Shown here piece after piece: positions 25,081 through 34,552 of a stretch of DNA of 57,716 nt. Numbering within the stretch: position 1 is the first letter of the stretch; each line of letters starts with the position of its first letter. The notes beneath the pieces are model-generated. The model did no database searches. It was not told where the DNA came from and saw only the letters and a list, made by a program, of their open reading frames with translations. This DNA comes from an uncultured Acidobacteriota bacterium (GTDB taxonomy: Bacteria; Acidobacteriota; Terriglobia; Bryobacterales; Bryobacteraceae). The stretch lies in the NCBI GenBank assembly GCA_902825945.1, contig CADECY010000023.1, forward strand, positions 1 to 57,716, written 5' to 3'. A program made the position numbers and the translations under genes.

Positions 25081-26558
25081 GCGGTGTCCTTGTACTGCCG
25101 CTGAAGCCGTTCGAGTTCGCTCTTCAGCGCGGCGGTGACGGGCTCGGTTCCGGCTTTTCCGTAGAGGTTGCGCAATTCGTGTGGATCATCCTCGAGGTTG
25201 AACAATTCCCAGTAGTCTTGTTCGGCGTAATATTGGATCAGTTTGTGGGTCGCGGTGCGGACTCCCCGATGGGGACCGATGCGATGCGGGGTGAAGAATT
25301 GGAAGCTCGGATCCGACATCGCCTCCTTGCCTTTTCCGGCGAGTACCCACGAATTTTCGTAATAGGTGTAGTACATCGACTTGCGCCACTCGACGGGCGC
25401 GGCGCCCGCTAGCAAACGGCGAAAGCTCGCGCCTTGCATCGATTCGGGTTGCGGAATTCCAGCGTAATCGAGGATCGTGGGCGCGATGTCGATGTTGAGC
25501 GTCATCAGTTCGTGCGTGGCACCGCGCCGCGCGCCCGGAGCCCGGACGATCATCGGAACTCGCAGCGACGGCTCATACATGAAGCGCTTGTCGTACCAGC
25601 CGTGATCACCGACGAAGAAGCCATTGTCGGAGGTGTAGATGATAAGCGTGTCTTCGGTCATCTTGCGATCGTCGAGATGCTTCAGCACGCGGCCGAGATT
25701 CTCGTCGATCGCCATGATCGCTCCGTAGTAGTCCTTGACGAAGCGCTGATAGATCCACTTCTTCTTGGCCTTCGCGTCGAGCCCCGCGGGCATTTCCTTC
25801 TTGTAGTCGGGCTCGAGGCTGATGTCGAAGCGCATGTCTTCCGCTTCGGCCGCGACCTTGCGCGTCGAATAGTCGTCGTCGAAGGTGGGCGGTTCGGGGA
25901 TCTCGACCTTGTCGAAGGTCTTCGCGAATCGCGGGGGAGGCAGGAATGGCCGGTGCGGAGCTTTGTGCTGATAGACGAGACACCAGGGCTTGGACGCGTC
26001 CTGCTGTTTCAGGAACTCGAGCGCGAAGTCCGTCGTGACGTCGGTCGCGTAGCCGTGGTGCTGCTTGCGGGTGCCGTTTTCGATGAACGTGGGATTGAAG
26101 TACTCGCCTTGTCCGGGAAGAACGGCCCACGAATCGAACCCCACCGGATCGTGCGAGAGGTGCCACTTGCCGGCGATGCCGGTGCGGTATCCAGCGGCCT
26201 GCAGGAGTTGCGGATAGGTGGGCACGTTCGGGTCGAGCTTTTCGATTGAGTTCTTGGCCTCGGAGTTGCCGCGGATTCCGTTGACGTGTGAGTACGCGCC
26301 GGTGAGAACGCAGGCCCGGCTTGGCGCGCAGAGCGAGTTGGTGACGAAGCTCGAGTCGAAGCGGGTGCCTTCGCCGGCGAGGCGGTCGAGGTTCGGAGTC
26401 TTGACGAGTTTATTGCCATAACAACCGGAATGGCCCACGGCGTGATCGTCGGTCATGACGAACAGGATGTTGGGGCGGCCGGGGCGGCGCCAGTTGCAGG
26501 CGGACGCCGCGGCCATCGCGAGCGTGGCCTGAAGCGCCTCGCGGCGGGTGGTTGGCAT
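25077..26558 (-). CDS. sulfatase (type I)
   Basis: A 493-aa exported sulfatase. The ATG at 26558 begins [20 protein letters not shown], a Tat-type leader; the reading frame continues upstream but without family similarity. The catalytic domain starts with [11 protein letters not shown], and the core [13 protein letters not shown] (C77-R81) fits CxPSR, the formylglycine site. [26 protein letters not shown] and [11 protein letters not shown] follow as in iduronate/heparan- or mucin-type sulfatases (S1 family). It is the middle gene of a minus-strand series, 22 bp after a DUF1702-like gene and overlapping the PQQ propeller. Confidence 0.93.
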   Translation of the reverse strand: MPTTRREALQATLAMAAASACNWRRPGRPNILFVMTDDHAVGHSGCYGNKLVKTPNLDRLAGEGTRFDSSFVTNSLCAPSRACVLTGAYSHVNGIRGNSEAKNSIEKLDPNVPTYPQLLQAAGYRTGIAGKWHLSHDPVGFDSWAVLPGQGEYFNPTFIENGTRKQHHGYATDVTTDFALEFLKQQDASKPWCLVYQHKAPHRPFLPPPRFAKTFDKVEIPEPPTFDDDYSTRKVAAEAEDMRFDISLEPDYKKEMPAGLDAKAKKKWIYQRFVKDYYGAIMAIDENLGRVLKHLDDRKMTEDTLIIYTSDNGFFVGDHGWYDKRFMYEPSLRVPMIVRAPGARRGATHELMTLNIDIAPTILDYAGIPQPESMQGASFRRLLAGAAPVEWRKSMYYTYYENSWVLAGKGKEAMSDPSFQFFTPHRIGPHRGVRTATHKLIQYYAEQDYWELFNLEDDPHELRNLYGKAGTEPVTAALKSELERLQRQYKDTA

Positions 26559-26580
26559 GGCCGTGATTATAGCCCGTACG

Positions 26581-27522
26581 CTATGGGAGGCGGAATCGAT
26601 CCCGTGTGAATCGCGAATCCACGCGAGCGAACCCGTGCGGCGCGGCGAGTCCATCGTTCGGACTGATCTCGGTCCAGATCCGCAGCCCGGACTCGGCGCC
26701 CTCGGTGACGGCATCCGGATGCCGCGCTACTCGTCGCGCCGTATCGAGCGCGCGCCTCACGACGGCGGGGTGCCGGATGTTGACGAGCGTCAGCGCCCAT
26801 GCCCAGCCAGCAGTGGCATTCGCGCGGGCTCTGTCGTGGGGACGGGTCGCGTCGATGCGGCGGATGGTGCGCTCGTGCGCGCCGGGAATCGGCACGCCCT
26901 CCGAGATCGAGAAGTACGCGGCCCGCCCCGTGCCATGCCAGAAATAGTCCTCGGCATCTGAAAACAGGTGCGCCGAGAGCGCGGCCGCGGCATTCGTTAG
27001 ACCTGGGGTCAGCAGCGCCGTCACGAATCCGAGCAGTTCGACACACATGTGGTCGTATCCCGGGTGAGCGTTGCTCAAGCACAACCGGCGGAACCTCGAG
27101 ATCGCGCCTTCGAGTCCGGTGGATCCGATGCCGGCGAGTACGCGTTCAGCGAGACTCGCTCCCAGGCCAACATGCGCGACTGTCAGCAGGTTCGCGGGAA
27201 CGTTCGCCAATGCCTCGGGCCGGGAGAGAACCGCGGACGGTTCCCCGGCTGCTGTCCACCGGTTCTTCGAATAGAGATGCGCGGCACCCTCGGTAATCCA
27301 GGGCGCGCGGTAGGTACCCTGACCGGAGGCCCGGGAAAACAGTTCGCCGAGTGTTGCGCTGGAACTGCCCGGCCCGAGCAACGTCTCCGCATTTTCGAAC
27401 AGGGAGAACGCTTCCACTCGATTCGCCATCTCGGTCATCAAAGATGACGTCTCGGCGTGCGGCAACAGCTTGGCCGCCGATTCGAGCGATGTTTGAAACA
27501 GCCCCAGCAAGCCGCCGGGCAT
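26581..27522 (-). CDS. hypothetical protein, possibly DUF1702-like
   Basis: A 313-aa cytoplasmic-looking protein without signal peptide. Several segments echo the order of motifs in DUF1702 proteins known from enediyne and related clusters: LLTVAHVGLGASLAERVL, GYDHMCVELLGF, WHGTGRAAYFSISEGVP and RANATAGWAWALTLVNI, which correspond to the HVGxGWALAR, GYGFHxG, GxGRSLWF and WSGVGLAxxYAG blocks. The similarity is from memory and distant, so the family call is tentative. It starts 2 nt after the stop of the 104-aa gene, and the sulfatase gene follows after 22 bp. Confidence 0.4.
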   Translation of the reverse strand: MPGGLLGLFQTSLESAAKLLPHAETSSLMTEMANRVEAFSLFENAETLLGPGSSSATLGELFSRASGQGTYRAPWITEGAAHLYSKNRWTAAGEPSAVLSRPEALANVPANLLTVAHVGLGASLAERVLAGIGSTGLEGAISRFRRLCLSNAHPGYDHMCVELLGFVTALLTPGLTNAAAALSAHLFSDAEDYFWHGTGRAAYFSISEGVPIPGAHERTIRRIDATRPHDRARANATAGWAWALTLVNIRHPAVVRRALDTARRVARHPDAVTEGAESGLRIWTEISPNDGLAAPHGFARVDSRFTRDRFRLP

Positions 27523-27524
27523 GA

Positions 27525-27839
27525 CTAGTTCTTTCCGGCTGGATCGGAGTACGCCGAGGCGGGAGTGCCCTCTTCTGCGCAGCCAGCAGCGGGCTGGCTG
27601 GCAGCGGGGCTGCCCCCTGGCAGCATGTCGAGCGCCGCGCGCTGGAGATCGTTGGCCATCGAATACGCGGTTCGAGCGTTGGAGCCGAGCTTGCCCACGA
27701 CATTCGCGGTCAGTTCTTCGATCTCCCGCGCGTTCGAGGAAGTCTCACCCCGCATTGTCAGCAGATTCGCCATCTGTTGGGCTCCATAGATGGACACCGC
27801 CCATCCGTAGCTCATGAGAGATTTCGCCAATTCACGCAT
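27525..27839 (-). CDS. small hypothetical protein, first gene of a minus-strand series
   Basis: A 104-aa protein with a helical N-terminal half (RELAKSLMSYGWAVSIYGAQQMANLL) and an amphipathic middle (SNAREIEELTANVVGKLGSNARTAYSMANDLQRAALDML), followed by a low-complexity tail rich in Ala, Gly, Pro and Ser. The helical, hydrophobic-patch layout recalls phasin-like or other granule-associated proteins, but this is only an impression. The start is secured by AGGAGG 7 nt before the ATG. A promoter-like AT-rich site with an imperfect palindrome lies about 50 bp upstream. A perfect hairpin (27580-27600) falls in its C-terminal codons. Confidence 0.6.
   Translation of the reverse strand: MRELAKSLMSYGWAVSIYGAQQMANLLTMRGETSSNAREIEELTANVVGKLGSNARTAYSMANDLQRAALDMLPGGSPAASQPAAGCAEEGTPASAYSDPAGKN
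27580..27600 (-). repeat. perfect inverted repeat inside the 104-aa gene
   Basis: CAGCCAGC / GCTGGCTG with loop AGCGG, an 8-bp perfect stem in the low-complexity 3' part of the gene, about 60 nt before the next gene's start. It could modulate readthrough into the DUF1702-like gene, or be a by-product of the Ala/Gly/Pro codons. Confidence 0.35.
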
Positions 27840-27885
27840 CGCACGCCTCCTCGCGGGCTGGGAGAGCCCCGCCCGCTGCTTTACA

Positions 27886-27901
27886 AAAATACCGTCCGTA
27901 C
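27886..27901 (-). promoter_or_regulatory. candidate promoter/operator for the 27839-23036 gene series
   Basis: On the minus strand, TACGGACGGTA (imperfect palindrome, 27891-27901) runs into a TATTTTTG stretch that could serve as a -10 element about 45 bp before the ATG. The palindrome resembles TetR-family operators, but no regulator gene is adjacent. Confidence 0.3.
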
Positions 27902-28318
27902 AGGCTCGCCGTCAAGAATCGTGATCCCTGCAGAGGTCCGAGAGCCAGATGGTGGGACTGCGGTCAGGCGCGGCGAAGAGGCGGTCGAGTTGGTCGATGT
28001 CGTCGATCGAGTCCAGCCGTGCGGAATCGGCTTCGCCGGAGATCCGGCTTGCGGGGCAGGCTACGGACGTGTTTCAAGCAATGCGCAGCGCCCTCTTCCG
28101 CAACCGGATTCTTCGGACTTCGCTTCTCCGCCTTCAGCAGGAGGCTCGTGTAGACCGGAGCGTCATGTGTCACGGCAGGCGCTTGCGCACGGCGGCAAGA
28201 CTTCGCGCCGCAGCATGTCGATCACGCATCGCGGCGGATCTTGCATGCTCCGAACGCCGATTGCCTGCTCGACTCGCGGGAGGCATTTCCCGTCAACGAA
28301 ACGCTACCGCATGGCACG
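27902..28318. other. gap without a gene I can support
   Basis: About 420 bp between the upstream promoter region and the end of the oxidoreductase gene. A minus-strand frame of 69 codons (27964-28173) is open but has no motif or ribosome site. Nothing else is clear. Confidence 0.4.
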
Positions 28319-29650
28319 CTACACGGCCAGCTTGTACGGTTCTCGATATTGATATTCGAGATAGCGATTGGCCGCGGGATTATTGGTGAAGCGCTCGGCC
28401 TTGCCGTCCCATTCGAGGTAGCTTCGCGTCTTCAGCGCGATATTGCCGATCAGCGTGGCCGACGTGGAGACGTGTCCGGTGAGCACGTCACAGTTGCATT
28501 TGGCGCGCGACTTGACGCAGTCGAGGAAATTCCGCGTGTGGAACGCGGTGTCGGCACTCCCCTTCAGCACTCGCGGCTCGATCTTCGCGGTTCTGCCCGA
28601 TCGCTCGAGCTTGCGCTGTTCATCACGCCCGATCGGCGTGCGAACCGGGCGCGCGTGATCGGAGATTTTCTCCGGCACCACCTCCCAGCGGTTGGCGTGC
28701 AGGTACATCGTGCCCTTGGTGCCGCGCAACTCCATTTCCGAATTCTGGACGTTGCCGGGCTCGGCGTTCGCGTTGATCTGCGTGAAGCTGAACATCGTGC
28801 CGCCCTCGAACTGCCACAGAACTTCGAGCGTGTCGGGAATCTCGCGATTGTCCTCGACCGCCCACTTGCCGCCCATCGCCGTCACCGCGACGGGCGCACC
28901 CTTGCCGAGCGCCCAGCGCATCATGTCCATGTAGTGAACGCCCATGTTGGTCAACTGTCCACCCGAGTAGTGGAAGAACCAGCGGAAGTTGTAATAGGTC
29001 CGGTTGGCGTTGTAGGGGACCTTCGGCGCGGGCCCGAGCCAGCGCTCCCACTCTTCCTCGCTGGGTGGTTGGGTGCCCTCCGCCTTGCCGATGCCGATCG
29101 GCCATTCGTTGATGAGGTGATAGCTGCGGGCCATCGTCACGTGGCCGAGTCCGCCGCCCTGCACGAATTCGACAGCCTCTTTCAGGAATTTCGCCGAACG
29201 GCGATGGATGCCCACCTGCGAGACACGATTGTATTTCTCCGCGGCTTCCACCATCTTGCGCCCCTCGAACACGGTCAGAGAGAGCGGCTTCTCGACGTAG
29301 ACATCCTTACCCGCCTTGCACGCGTCGACGAACATGAGCGCGTGCCAATGATCGGGCGTGGCGATGGCGACCGCGTCAACATCCTTGCGGTCGAGGATCT
29401 GTCGATAGTCTTTGGTGCGGAACGGAGTGCCGCGCGACTTGCCGGCGGCGAGATCGAGATAGTCGTCTCTCAGGTCGCAGATCGCGACCGTTTGCGAATC
29501 GCCGTGTTCGAGGAACCCATCGTGGACCTGATCTCCGCGGTTGCCGAGCCCAATGAACCCGATTCGCACACGATCATTCGCGCCGAGCACTCGCGAGTAG
29601 CTCAATGCGGTCAGCGCGGTTGCGGACCGGGAAAATTCACGGCGTGTCAT
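28319..29650 (-). CDS. Gfo/Idh/MocA-family oxidoreductase, Tat-exported
   Basis: A 443-aa NAD(P)-dependent oxidoreductase. The leader [16 protein letters not shown] has a twin-arginine motif, so the enzyme probably folds with its cofactor before export, as glucose-fructose oxidoreductase does. The Rossmann site is [14 protein letters not shown], followed by [10 protein letters not shown] and the catalytic [10 protein letters not shown] (EKP motif). The C-terminal domain includes [23 protein letters not shown]. Sequences with this WxxxxxSGGxxxxxGxHxxD layout are the common planctomycete/acidobacterial type acting on sugars or inositols. It is divergent from the phosphodiesterase at 29696 with a 45-bp gap. 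Confidence 0.92.
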   Translation of the reverse strand: MTRREFSRSATALTALSYSRVLGANDRVRIGFIGLGNRGDQVHDGFLEHGDSQTVAICDLRDDYLDLAAGKSRGTPFRTKDYRQILDRKDVDAVAIATPDHWHALMFVDACKAGKDVYVEKPLSLTVFEGRKMVEAAEKYNRVSQVGIHRRSAKFLKEAVEFVQGGGLGHVTMARSYHLINEWPIGIGKAEGTQPPSEEEWERWLGPAPKVPYNANRTYYNFRWFFHYSGGQLTNMGVHYMDMMRWALGKGAPVAVTAMGGKWAVEDNREIPDTLEVLWQFEGGTMFSFTQINANAEPGNVQNSEMELRGTKGTMYLHANRWEVVPEKISDHARPVRTPIGRDEQRKLERSGRTAKIEPRVLKGSADTAFHTRNFLDCVKSRAKCNCDVLTGHVSTSATLIGNIALKTRSYLEWDGKAERFTNNPAANRYLEYQYREPYKLAV

Positions 29651-29695
29651 TGGATGTCACCTCGTCGAAATGTTCGTAGAATAGCCTGGAAGCTC

Positions 29696-30535
29696 ATGGC
29701 TGCCCGCTTCCTCTCTCTTCTCATTATGACGATCATCGCCGCGGACGCGGCCCCCCGAATCCTGGTCCACGGACATCGCGGCGCACGCGCCGTCCGGCCC
29801 GAGAACACGATGCCAGCCTTCGAGTATGCGATCGAAGCGGGTGTGGACGTGCTCGAACTCGACTTGGCGGTGACCGCGGATGACGTGCTCGTCGTGTCGC
29901 ACGATCCCGTTCTGCCTGCATGGTGTACGGGTGGCAGTGGCACGCGGGTGATCCGCGAAATGACGTTCGCGCGGCTGCAGTCCTGGGACTGCGGCGCGAA
30001 AGCGAATCCAGCGTATCCGAAGCAGACGGCGATTCCGGGCACGCGGGTGCCGAAGCTCGATGAAGTGCTGGCACTCAGCGCGCGAGGCAAGTTCGAGTTC
30101 AACGTCGAAACCAAGATCTTCCGCGACAAGCCGCAACTAACGCCTACGCCCGAGGTGTTCGCGCGGCTGGTCGTCGAAGCCGTGCGGCGTTACAAGCTCG
30201 AGGCTCGTGTGATCATCCAGTCGTTCGACTTCCGTACCCTCGAGGCGGCGGCGAAGATGGCGCCAGAGATCAGAAGATCGGCCCTGTTCGAGCGGCTGCC
30301 GCCGGACTTTGTCGAGCGGGTCCGGGCGATTCCGGCGACGATTGTGTCGCCGCACTTCTCGCAGGTGACAGTGAAGAACACGGCGGAAGCCCACGCGGCT
30401 GGGCTCGAAGTAGTGCCGTGGACCGCCAACCTGGACAAGGACTGGGCGGCACTCGCAGCAGCTAATGTGGACGCGATCATCTCCGACGATCCAGCGGCGC
30501 TGATGGCGTGGTTGCGCCGGGCCGGGATCCGGTAG
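29696..30535 (+). CDS. glycerophosphodiester phosphodiesterase
   Basis: A 279-aa enzyme hydrolysing glycerophosphodiesters to glycerol-3-phosphate and an alcohol. The signal peptide is MAARFLSLLIMTIIAADA. The active-site set is visible in order: HGHRGARAVRPENT (catalytic His and Glu), VLELDLAVT (Ca2+/Mg2+ ligands) and VVSHDP (second catalytic His), with the C-terminal VVPWTAN and DAIISDDP typical of GDPD. The ATG at 29696 is chosen for its ribosome-like GGAAG and signal peptide; the frame happens to be open far upstream across the divergent oxidoreductase gene, where it is only a shadow. Confidence 0.93.
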   Translation: MAARFLSLLIMTIIAADAAPRILVHGHRGARAVRPENTMPAFEYAIEAGVDVLELDLAVTADDVLVVSHDPVLPAWCTGGSGTRVIREMTFARLQSWDCGAKANPAYPKQTAIPGTRVPKLDEVLALSARGKFEFNVETKIFRDKPQLTPTPEVFARLVVEAVRRYKLEARVIIQSFDFRTLEAAAKMAPEIRRSALFERLPPDFVERVRAIPATIVSPHFSQVTVKNTAEAHAAGLEVVPWTANLDKDWAALAAANVDAIISDDPAALMAWLRRAGIR

Positions 30536-30588
30536 CCGCCGAGTGCTATCATTGGAAGTGAGCGGATCGGAACGCGATTCGCTTGCCC

Positions 30589-30678
30589 GGTGAGGTGCGA
30601 GAGCGGTTGAATCGGGCGGTCTCGAAAACCGTTGAACCTTTACGGGTTCCGTGGGTTCGAATCCCACCCTCACCGCCA
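30589..30678 (+). tRNA. tRNA-Ser (anticodon CGA)
   Basis: Class II tRNA of 90 nt with an encoded CCA. Acceptor arms GGTGAGG/CCTCACC pair fully, with discriminator G. The anticodon arm GCGGT-CTCGAAA-ACCGT gives anticodon CGA (Ser, codon TCG). A long variable arm (GAACCTTTACGGGTTC region) and the T arm GGGTTCGAATCCC fit tRNA-Ser. Confidence 0.94.
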
Positions 30679-30724
30679 GTCATGCCCCAAGGCTCCCCGC
30701 AGCCTCGGAATGGGCTCATCCGCC

Positions 30725-32794
30725 CTAGCGTTTTCGAGGGCCGTAATGTGGCGGCTCCGAGCCGAATTCGATAGCGCCCAGATCGGGAGCACTTCCGGAC
30801 GCGCCTCCCGTGATGTTCGGGAGCACAGTGCCCCGATCGATCGCGGCGGAGCCCGGCTTCAGGCGGAAGTCGAGATCGGAAGCCCGGTACAGCTTCTGCA
30901 CGTTGGCCGTGTCCTTGGCGTCGAGTTTCGGCACGTTGACGAAGACGCCGTAATCGACCAGCACGCTGTGCTGGTCCTGTTTGGTGGCCGCGCCGTATTC
31001 GGCGAGCGAGGCGAAGGCGCGACTCTCGAGCGTTGGATTCGTGGGCGGACCGGTGCGCGGCCCGGCACCTCTCGGCGTGGCGCGGCGCAGTCCGGTGTAA
31101 TCCGCCAGCAGCTTCCATGGTGGCGAATTCCATTGAAAGGCGCCGGGACCCGGAGTGACGCCGAAGCCGTTGTAGTCGGACGAACTGTAGTTGGTGGTGG
31201 TGTTCACACTCAGGATTGCCGGCGCGGAGTTTTCACCGAGCATCAGATTGTTGCGCCAATGAACGTTCCCCGCTGAACCCGAGGAGGTCTCGGTGAGGAT
31301 CGTGTTGTTGTAGAAGAGCACGCCGGCCGAGCCCGTGGTCAAGCGCGTCGATCCGCCCGGAGCGTGATAGGCGATGTTGCGAATCCAATACACCGGACCG
31401 CCGAGCGAAGGCTGGTTGCACATCGGATGCGAAGCGGAGTTGAGCATCATGTTCCGCATGACGCGCACGTTGTGCATCGCGCCGTCGATCTCGAACGCGT
31501 TGTCGTGGAAGTTCGTCATGTAGTTGTTGTAGAAGTCGATCGCCACCGGCCGGCGGTCCCAATACTCGCGTGTGGGATAGTGCGGACCGTCGATCGCGTG
31601 TGACCCATCCGGGTTGCCGTAGGTCTCGATGTCGATGCCGTCGTGGAAATCCGAGATGTAGTTGTACGCCACCACATGACCGGGTCCGTACAAACGCACC
31701 GCCCCGTACGATGCCATCACCGGCGGAAACTGCTGCCCTTCCACTCCGCGGAACTGTGCCCAGAACGGGCCGTTCCATCCGAGCAGACGCTGGGGATCGT
31801 GGCGCCCTTGAAAGCGGTTGTCGGCAATGTAGAAGTTGCTCGAGCCCGAATAGTTCGAGAAAACTCCGATGTTGACGTTCTCGAACTTGCAGTCCTTTAC
31901 CGTCAGCCCTTTCGAGCCAGCGATGAATTGAGTTCCCGCCCAGATCGCGATTTCGGTATTGCGGATGGTGACGCCCTCGAAGTAGTTGTAGTCCGCTGCC
32001 TTCACGTTGAAAAGGTTGAAATTGCCGTTGCCATCGAACACCACTTCGCCGTCGCCGGCCGCTTTGATCACGATCGGCTTTTCGGGCGTTCCGTCCGCGG
32101 TCAGGTAGTAGGTCCCCTCGAATGGCGTGGTCGCGTTGACCGAGTGATCGTTCAACACGGACGGGAACTTCATCACGCTGCCGTAGTATTGCGGGAAGTA
32201 CTTGTAGACACCCGCGTGGACCAGGATCGTATCGCCGGGCTTCACCCGCGGCCGCGCCGCCGTCACCGTGTCACCGCCGCCGCAATAGTAGTTGTAGGCG
32301 CACATCACCGCATCGAACGCGGGCTCCTGCTTGGGCCCCTTGTAGTCCGGATGATAAACGTGGAACACGCGCCCGCCGGCAAACGGCTTCGGCTCGGGCC
32401 GCGTGCGGACGGTCACTGTCTTGGTGACGCTCTTGCCGCTCTGTCCGGCGAGGCCGTCCGGATCGGTGAGAGTGAAGCGGGCTTCGTACGAGGTGTCCTC
32501 AGCGAGGTCGAAGATACTGCCCGCGAACATATTCGGCGACACGACATGGAACACTCCGTCGCCCTGATAGATCTCTTCGTTCTGGATTCTCAGTAACGGC
32601 AGACCCTGCTTCCAGGCGGCCGTGCCGGACTTCCGGTAAGAGACCTCCACCTTGGCGCTGCGATTGTCGTCGCCTTGAATCATCCACTCGAAACCGAGAT
32701 TGATGAGAGTCGGAGGTTCGATGACGAATCCTCCCGGTGTCGTCCGGTTCTCGGCGGCAAGGGCGAGAGACGCGAAGAGAAAGAGCGCTTTCAT
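30725..32794 (-). CDS. secreted right-handed parallel beta-helix protein
   Basis: A 689-aa protein with a Sec signal (MKALFLFASLALAAEN), a fibronectin-like N-terminal domain (about 20-130: FEWMIQGDDNRSAKVEVSYRK ... SYEARFTLTDPDG) and a long pectate-lyase-like parallel beta-helix (about 190-620) with repeated NxxxxN turns such as VFDGNGNFNLFNV and LTVKDCKFENVNIGVFSN. It is probably a polysaccharide lyase or carbohydrate-binding protein; catalytic residues are not certain. A PKPFAGGRVFHVYHPDYKGPK segment links the domains. It is the last gene of the six-gene operon, 22 bp after the MetE-like gene. The ATG at 32794 is chosen because the signal peptide begins there. Confidence 0.8.
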   Translation of the reverse strand: MKALFLFASLALAAENRTTPGGFVIEPPTLINLGFEWMIQGDDNRSAKVEVSYRKSGTAAWKQGLPLLRIQNEEIYQGDGVFHVVSPNMFAGSIFDLAEDTSYEARFTLTDPDGLAGQSGKSVTKTVTVRTRPEPKPFAGGRVFHVYHPDYKGPKQEPAFDAVMCAYNYYCGGGDTVTAARPRVKPGDTILVHAGVYKYFPQYYGSVMKFPSVLNDHSVNATTPFEGTYYLTADGTPEKPIVIKAAGDGEVVFDGNGNFNLFNVKAADYNYFEGVTIRNTEIAIWAGTQFIAGSKGLTVKDCKFENVNIGVFSNYSGSSNFYIADNRFQGRHDPQRLLGWNGPFWAQFRGVEGQQFPPVMASYGAVRLYGPGHVVAYNYISDFHDGIDIETYGNPDGSHAIDGPHYPTREYWDRRPVAIDFYNNYMTNFHDNAFEIDGAMHNVRVMRNMMLNSASHPMCNQPSLGGPVYWIRNIAYHAPGGSTRLTTGSAGVLFYNNTILTETSSGSAGNVHWRNNLMLGENSAPAILSVNTTTNYSSSDYNGFGVTPGPGAFQWNSPPWKLLADYTGLRRATPRGAGPRTGPPTNPTLESRAFASLAEYGAATKQDQHSVLVDYGVFVNVPKLDAKDTANVQKLYRASDLDFRLKPGSAAIDRGTVLPNITGGASGSAPDLGAIEFGSEPPHYGPRKR

Positions 32795-32816
32795 GGAGTG
32801 GAGACAGCATAGCGCC

Positions 32817-33845
32817 CTACAGCGAGGCGCGCACCATCTCCACTCCGGCCACCATGTTCGCGAGTTTCTGCTTCGCCGCCCAGCGTGCTGTCTGGCTGAA
32901 TCCACAATCGGGCGCGAACGCAAGCCGGTCCGCCGGAGCGTGCGCGAGGCAAAGCCTCACCCGCCGCGCGATCTCCTCCGGCGTTTCGATCCAGTAGTTC
33001 TTCACGTCGACAATGCCCACCGCGACATCCATCCGTGCGGCAACCGCGCCGATCGCTTCGATCTCGGCGAATTCACGATTCGCCATTTCAAGATGCATTT
33101 CGTCTACGGTGAAATCGAGGAACGCGGGGAACATCGGTGCGTAGCGCCGGGGCGCCACGGCGCGACCCTTGAAGCTGCCGAAACAGAGATGGGTGCACAG
33201 GCGGGTTCGGCCCACAACCGGCGCCACGGTGCGATTGAAGATATCGGTGAAGCGCGCCGGATCTTCACGATGCGCGTAACACGACATCGACGGTTCGTCG
33301 ATGCAAATCTCGCGGCACCCGGCTTCCACCAGATGTACGATTTCGGACCGCACCACGGGCAGCAGCGCTTCGGTGATCGCCCATCGATCCGGATAATCCG
33401 CGTTCGGCGTCAGGCGGCCGCTCAACGTGTACGGACCCGGCACGCTCGCCTTGAGTGCCGAGCCTTTCGGGGCGAGGCGTTTCAGACGTTCGAACTCGGC
33501 CACGACCCCCAGTCCGCGCGGCGCCCTCAGTTCACCCGAGATTCCGTGCTTGCCCCGCTGATCGTGTGCTGGCGGACCGAAACGCCGTGGCGGCGCTGCC
33601 TCGCGATCGATGCCTTCGAGGAAGCCGTAGAAGGAGAGGTTGAAGTCGAGCCGGGTCTGTTCGCCATCGGTGATCACGTCGAGCCCGGCGGCGATTTGAT
33701 CGTGAACCGCGGCTGTCACCGCGTCCTCCTGCATCTCGCGAACGTCATCGGGTCCGAACTGGCCGAGATGCTGGCAGGCGAATTCGAGCCAGCCGGGGAA
33801 CGGATAGCTGCCGATCACTGTTGTTCGCAACGGACGTTCCTTCAT
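32817..33845 (-). CDS. core MetE-like (cobalamin-independent methionine synthase family) methyltransferase
   Basis: A 342-aa protein matching only the C-terminal catalytic half of MetE (about 750 aa), i.e. the core-MetE class. RTTVIGSYPFPGWL opens the barrel. LDVITDGEQTR corresponds to the family's DGE(Q/M) motif. Zinc ligands are visible in CTHLCFGSF (His and Cys), DEMHLEMAN (Glu) and APDCGFSQTARWAAKQKL (Cys). Such proteins transfer methyl groups to a thiol, often homocysteine, using donors other than methyl-folate. Being in an operon with sugar enzymes rather than Met genes, it may handle a methylated catabolite; this is inference. Its ATG overlaps the upstream SDR stop (ATGA). Confidence 0.8.
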   Translation of the reverse strand: MKERPLRTTVIGSYPFPGWLEFACQHLGQFGPDDVREMQEDAVTAAVHDQIAAGLDVITDGEQTRLDFNLSFYGFLEGIDREAAPPRRFGPPAHDQRGKHGISGELRAPRGLGVVAEFERLKRLAPKGSALKASVPGPYTLSGRLTPNADYPDRWAITEALLPVVRSEIVHLVEAGCREICIDEPSMSCYAHREDPARFTDIFNRTVAPVVGRTRLCTHLCFGSFKGRAVAPRRYAPMFPAFLDFTVDEMHLEMANREFAEIEAIGAVAARMDVAVGIVDVKNYWIETPEEIARRVRLCLAHAPADRLAFAPDCGFSQTARWAAKQKLANMVAGVEMVRASL

Positions 33846-34552
33846 GAGATGCTCCAACCTCCGTCGACGGTGAGTGTCGCACCGGTGATTGCAGCCGATT
33901 CGGCGCTCAGCAGAAACCACGCGGCGCGCGCGACTTCCTCGGCCTCGGCCATGCGTCCCAGCAGGGGCTGTTTGGCGGCGGTGAACTCGAGGAGTTCCGG
34001 GTCCGACTGTGCGCGGCGGGTCATCGGTGTTCGCACGAGTCCGGGTGCGAGATAGTTCGCGCGGATCTTGTGCGGTGCGTAATAGGATGCGATCGAGCGC
34101 GTCATCGACCACAGCCCGCCCTTGGCGGCCGCGTACGCATGGGTCGAGAAGCGCGGCGATTCGGGCGAAAACGCGAGCACACTGCCAACGGCGACAATCG
34201 AGCCCCCTTCTGGCTGCAGAATCATTTGCCGCAGCGCAGCCCGGCAGGTGCGAAACGCGATGGTCAGATTCGTGTCGATGGTCTGTAGCCATCCGTCGTC
34301 CGAACAGTCGTGCAGGGGGCCATCGCCCCATTGGCGTCCGCTTGCCCCGGCGCACGCGAGCAAGGCGTCAAGCCTCCCGTGGCGCTCGACACACATCCGG
34401 ACGGCGCGTCCGGTTGCGTCCGGTTCACGGAGATCGGCAACGAGATCGGCGGGCGGCTCGAGTCCGGTGGTGAAAATCGTGGCCCCGCGTTCGCGCGCAA
34501 GATCGGCCGTCGCGGCCGCGATGCCCGTGGTTCCGGTGATCAGCAGCACCAT
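33842..34552 (-). CDS. short-chain dehydrogenase/reductase (SDR)
   Basis: A 236-aa classical SDR. The dinucleotide site is shortened: LLITGTTGIAAATADLAR in place of TGxxxGIG. Next come ALLACAGAS (NNAG equivalent), VGSVLAFSPESPRFSTHAYAAAKGG (Ser and the YxxxK catalytic pair), and LAPGLVRTPMTRR. GATLTVDGGWSIS closes the fold. The ATG at 34552 shares a base with the upstream stop (TGATG), and its own stop overlaps the MetE-like start (ATGA), so all three are coupled. The substrate is probably a sugar-derived alcohol or ketone, judging by the neighbouring Gfo/Idh/MocA enzyme. Confidence 0.88.
   Translation of the reverse strand: MVLLITGTTGIAAATADLARERGATIFTTGLEPPADLVADLREPDATGRAVRMCVERHGRLDALLACAGASGRQWGDGPLHDCSDDGWLQTIDTNLTIAFRTCRAALRQMILQPEGGSIVAVGSVLAFSPESPRFSTHAYAAAKGGLWSMTRSIASYYAPHKIRANYLAPGLVRTPMTRRAQSDPELLEFTAAKQPLLGRMAEAEEVARAAWFLLSAESAAITGATLTVDGGWSIS

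Noticed and set aside
28241..29695. Open frame in phase with the phosphodiesterase, running 485 codons upstream
   Set aside because: It lies opposite the Gfo/Idh/MocA gene, is rich in Arg/His/Val as expected for a GC-rich antisense shadow, and the signal peptide appears only at 29696.
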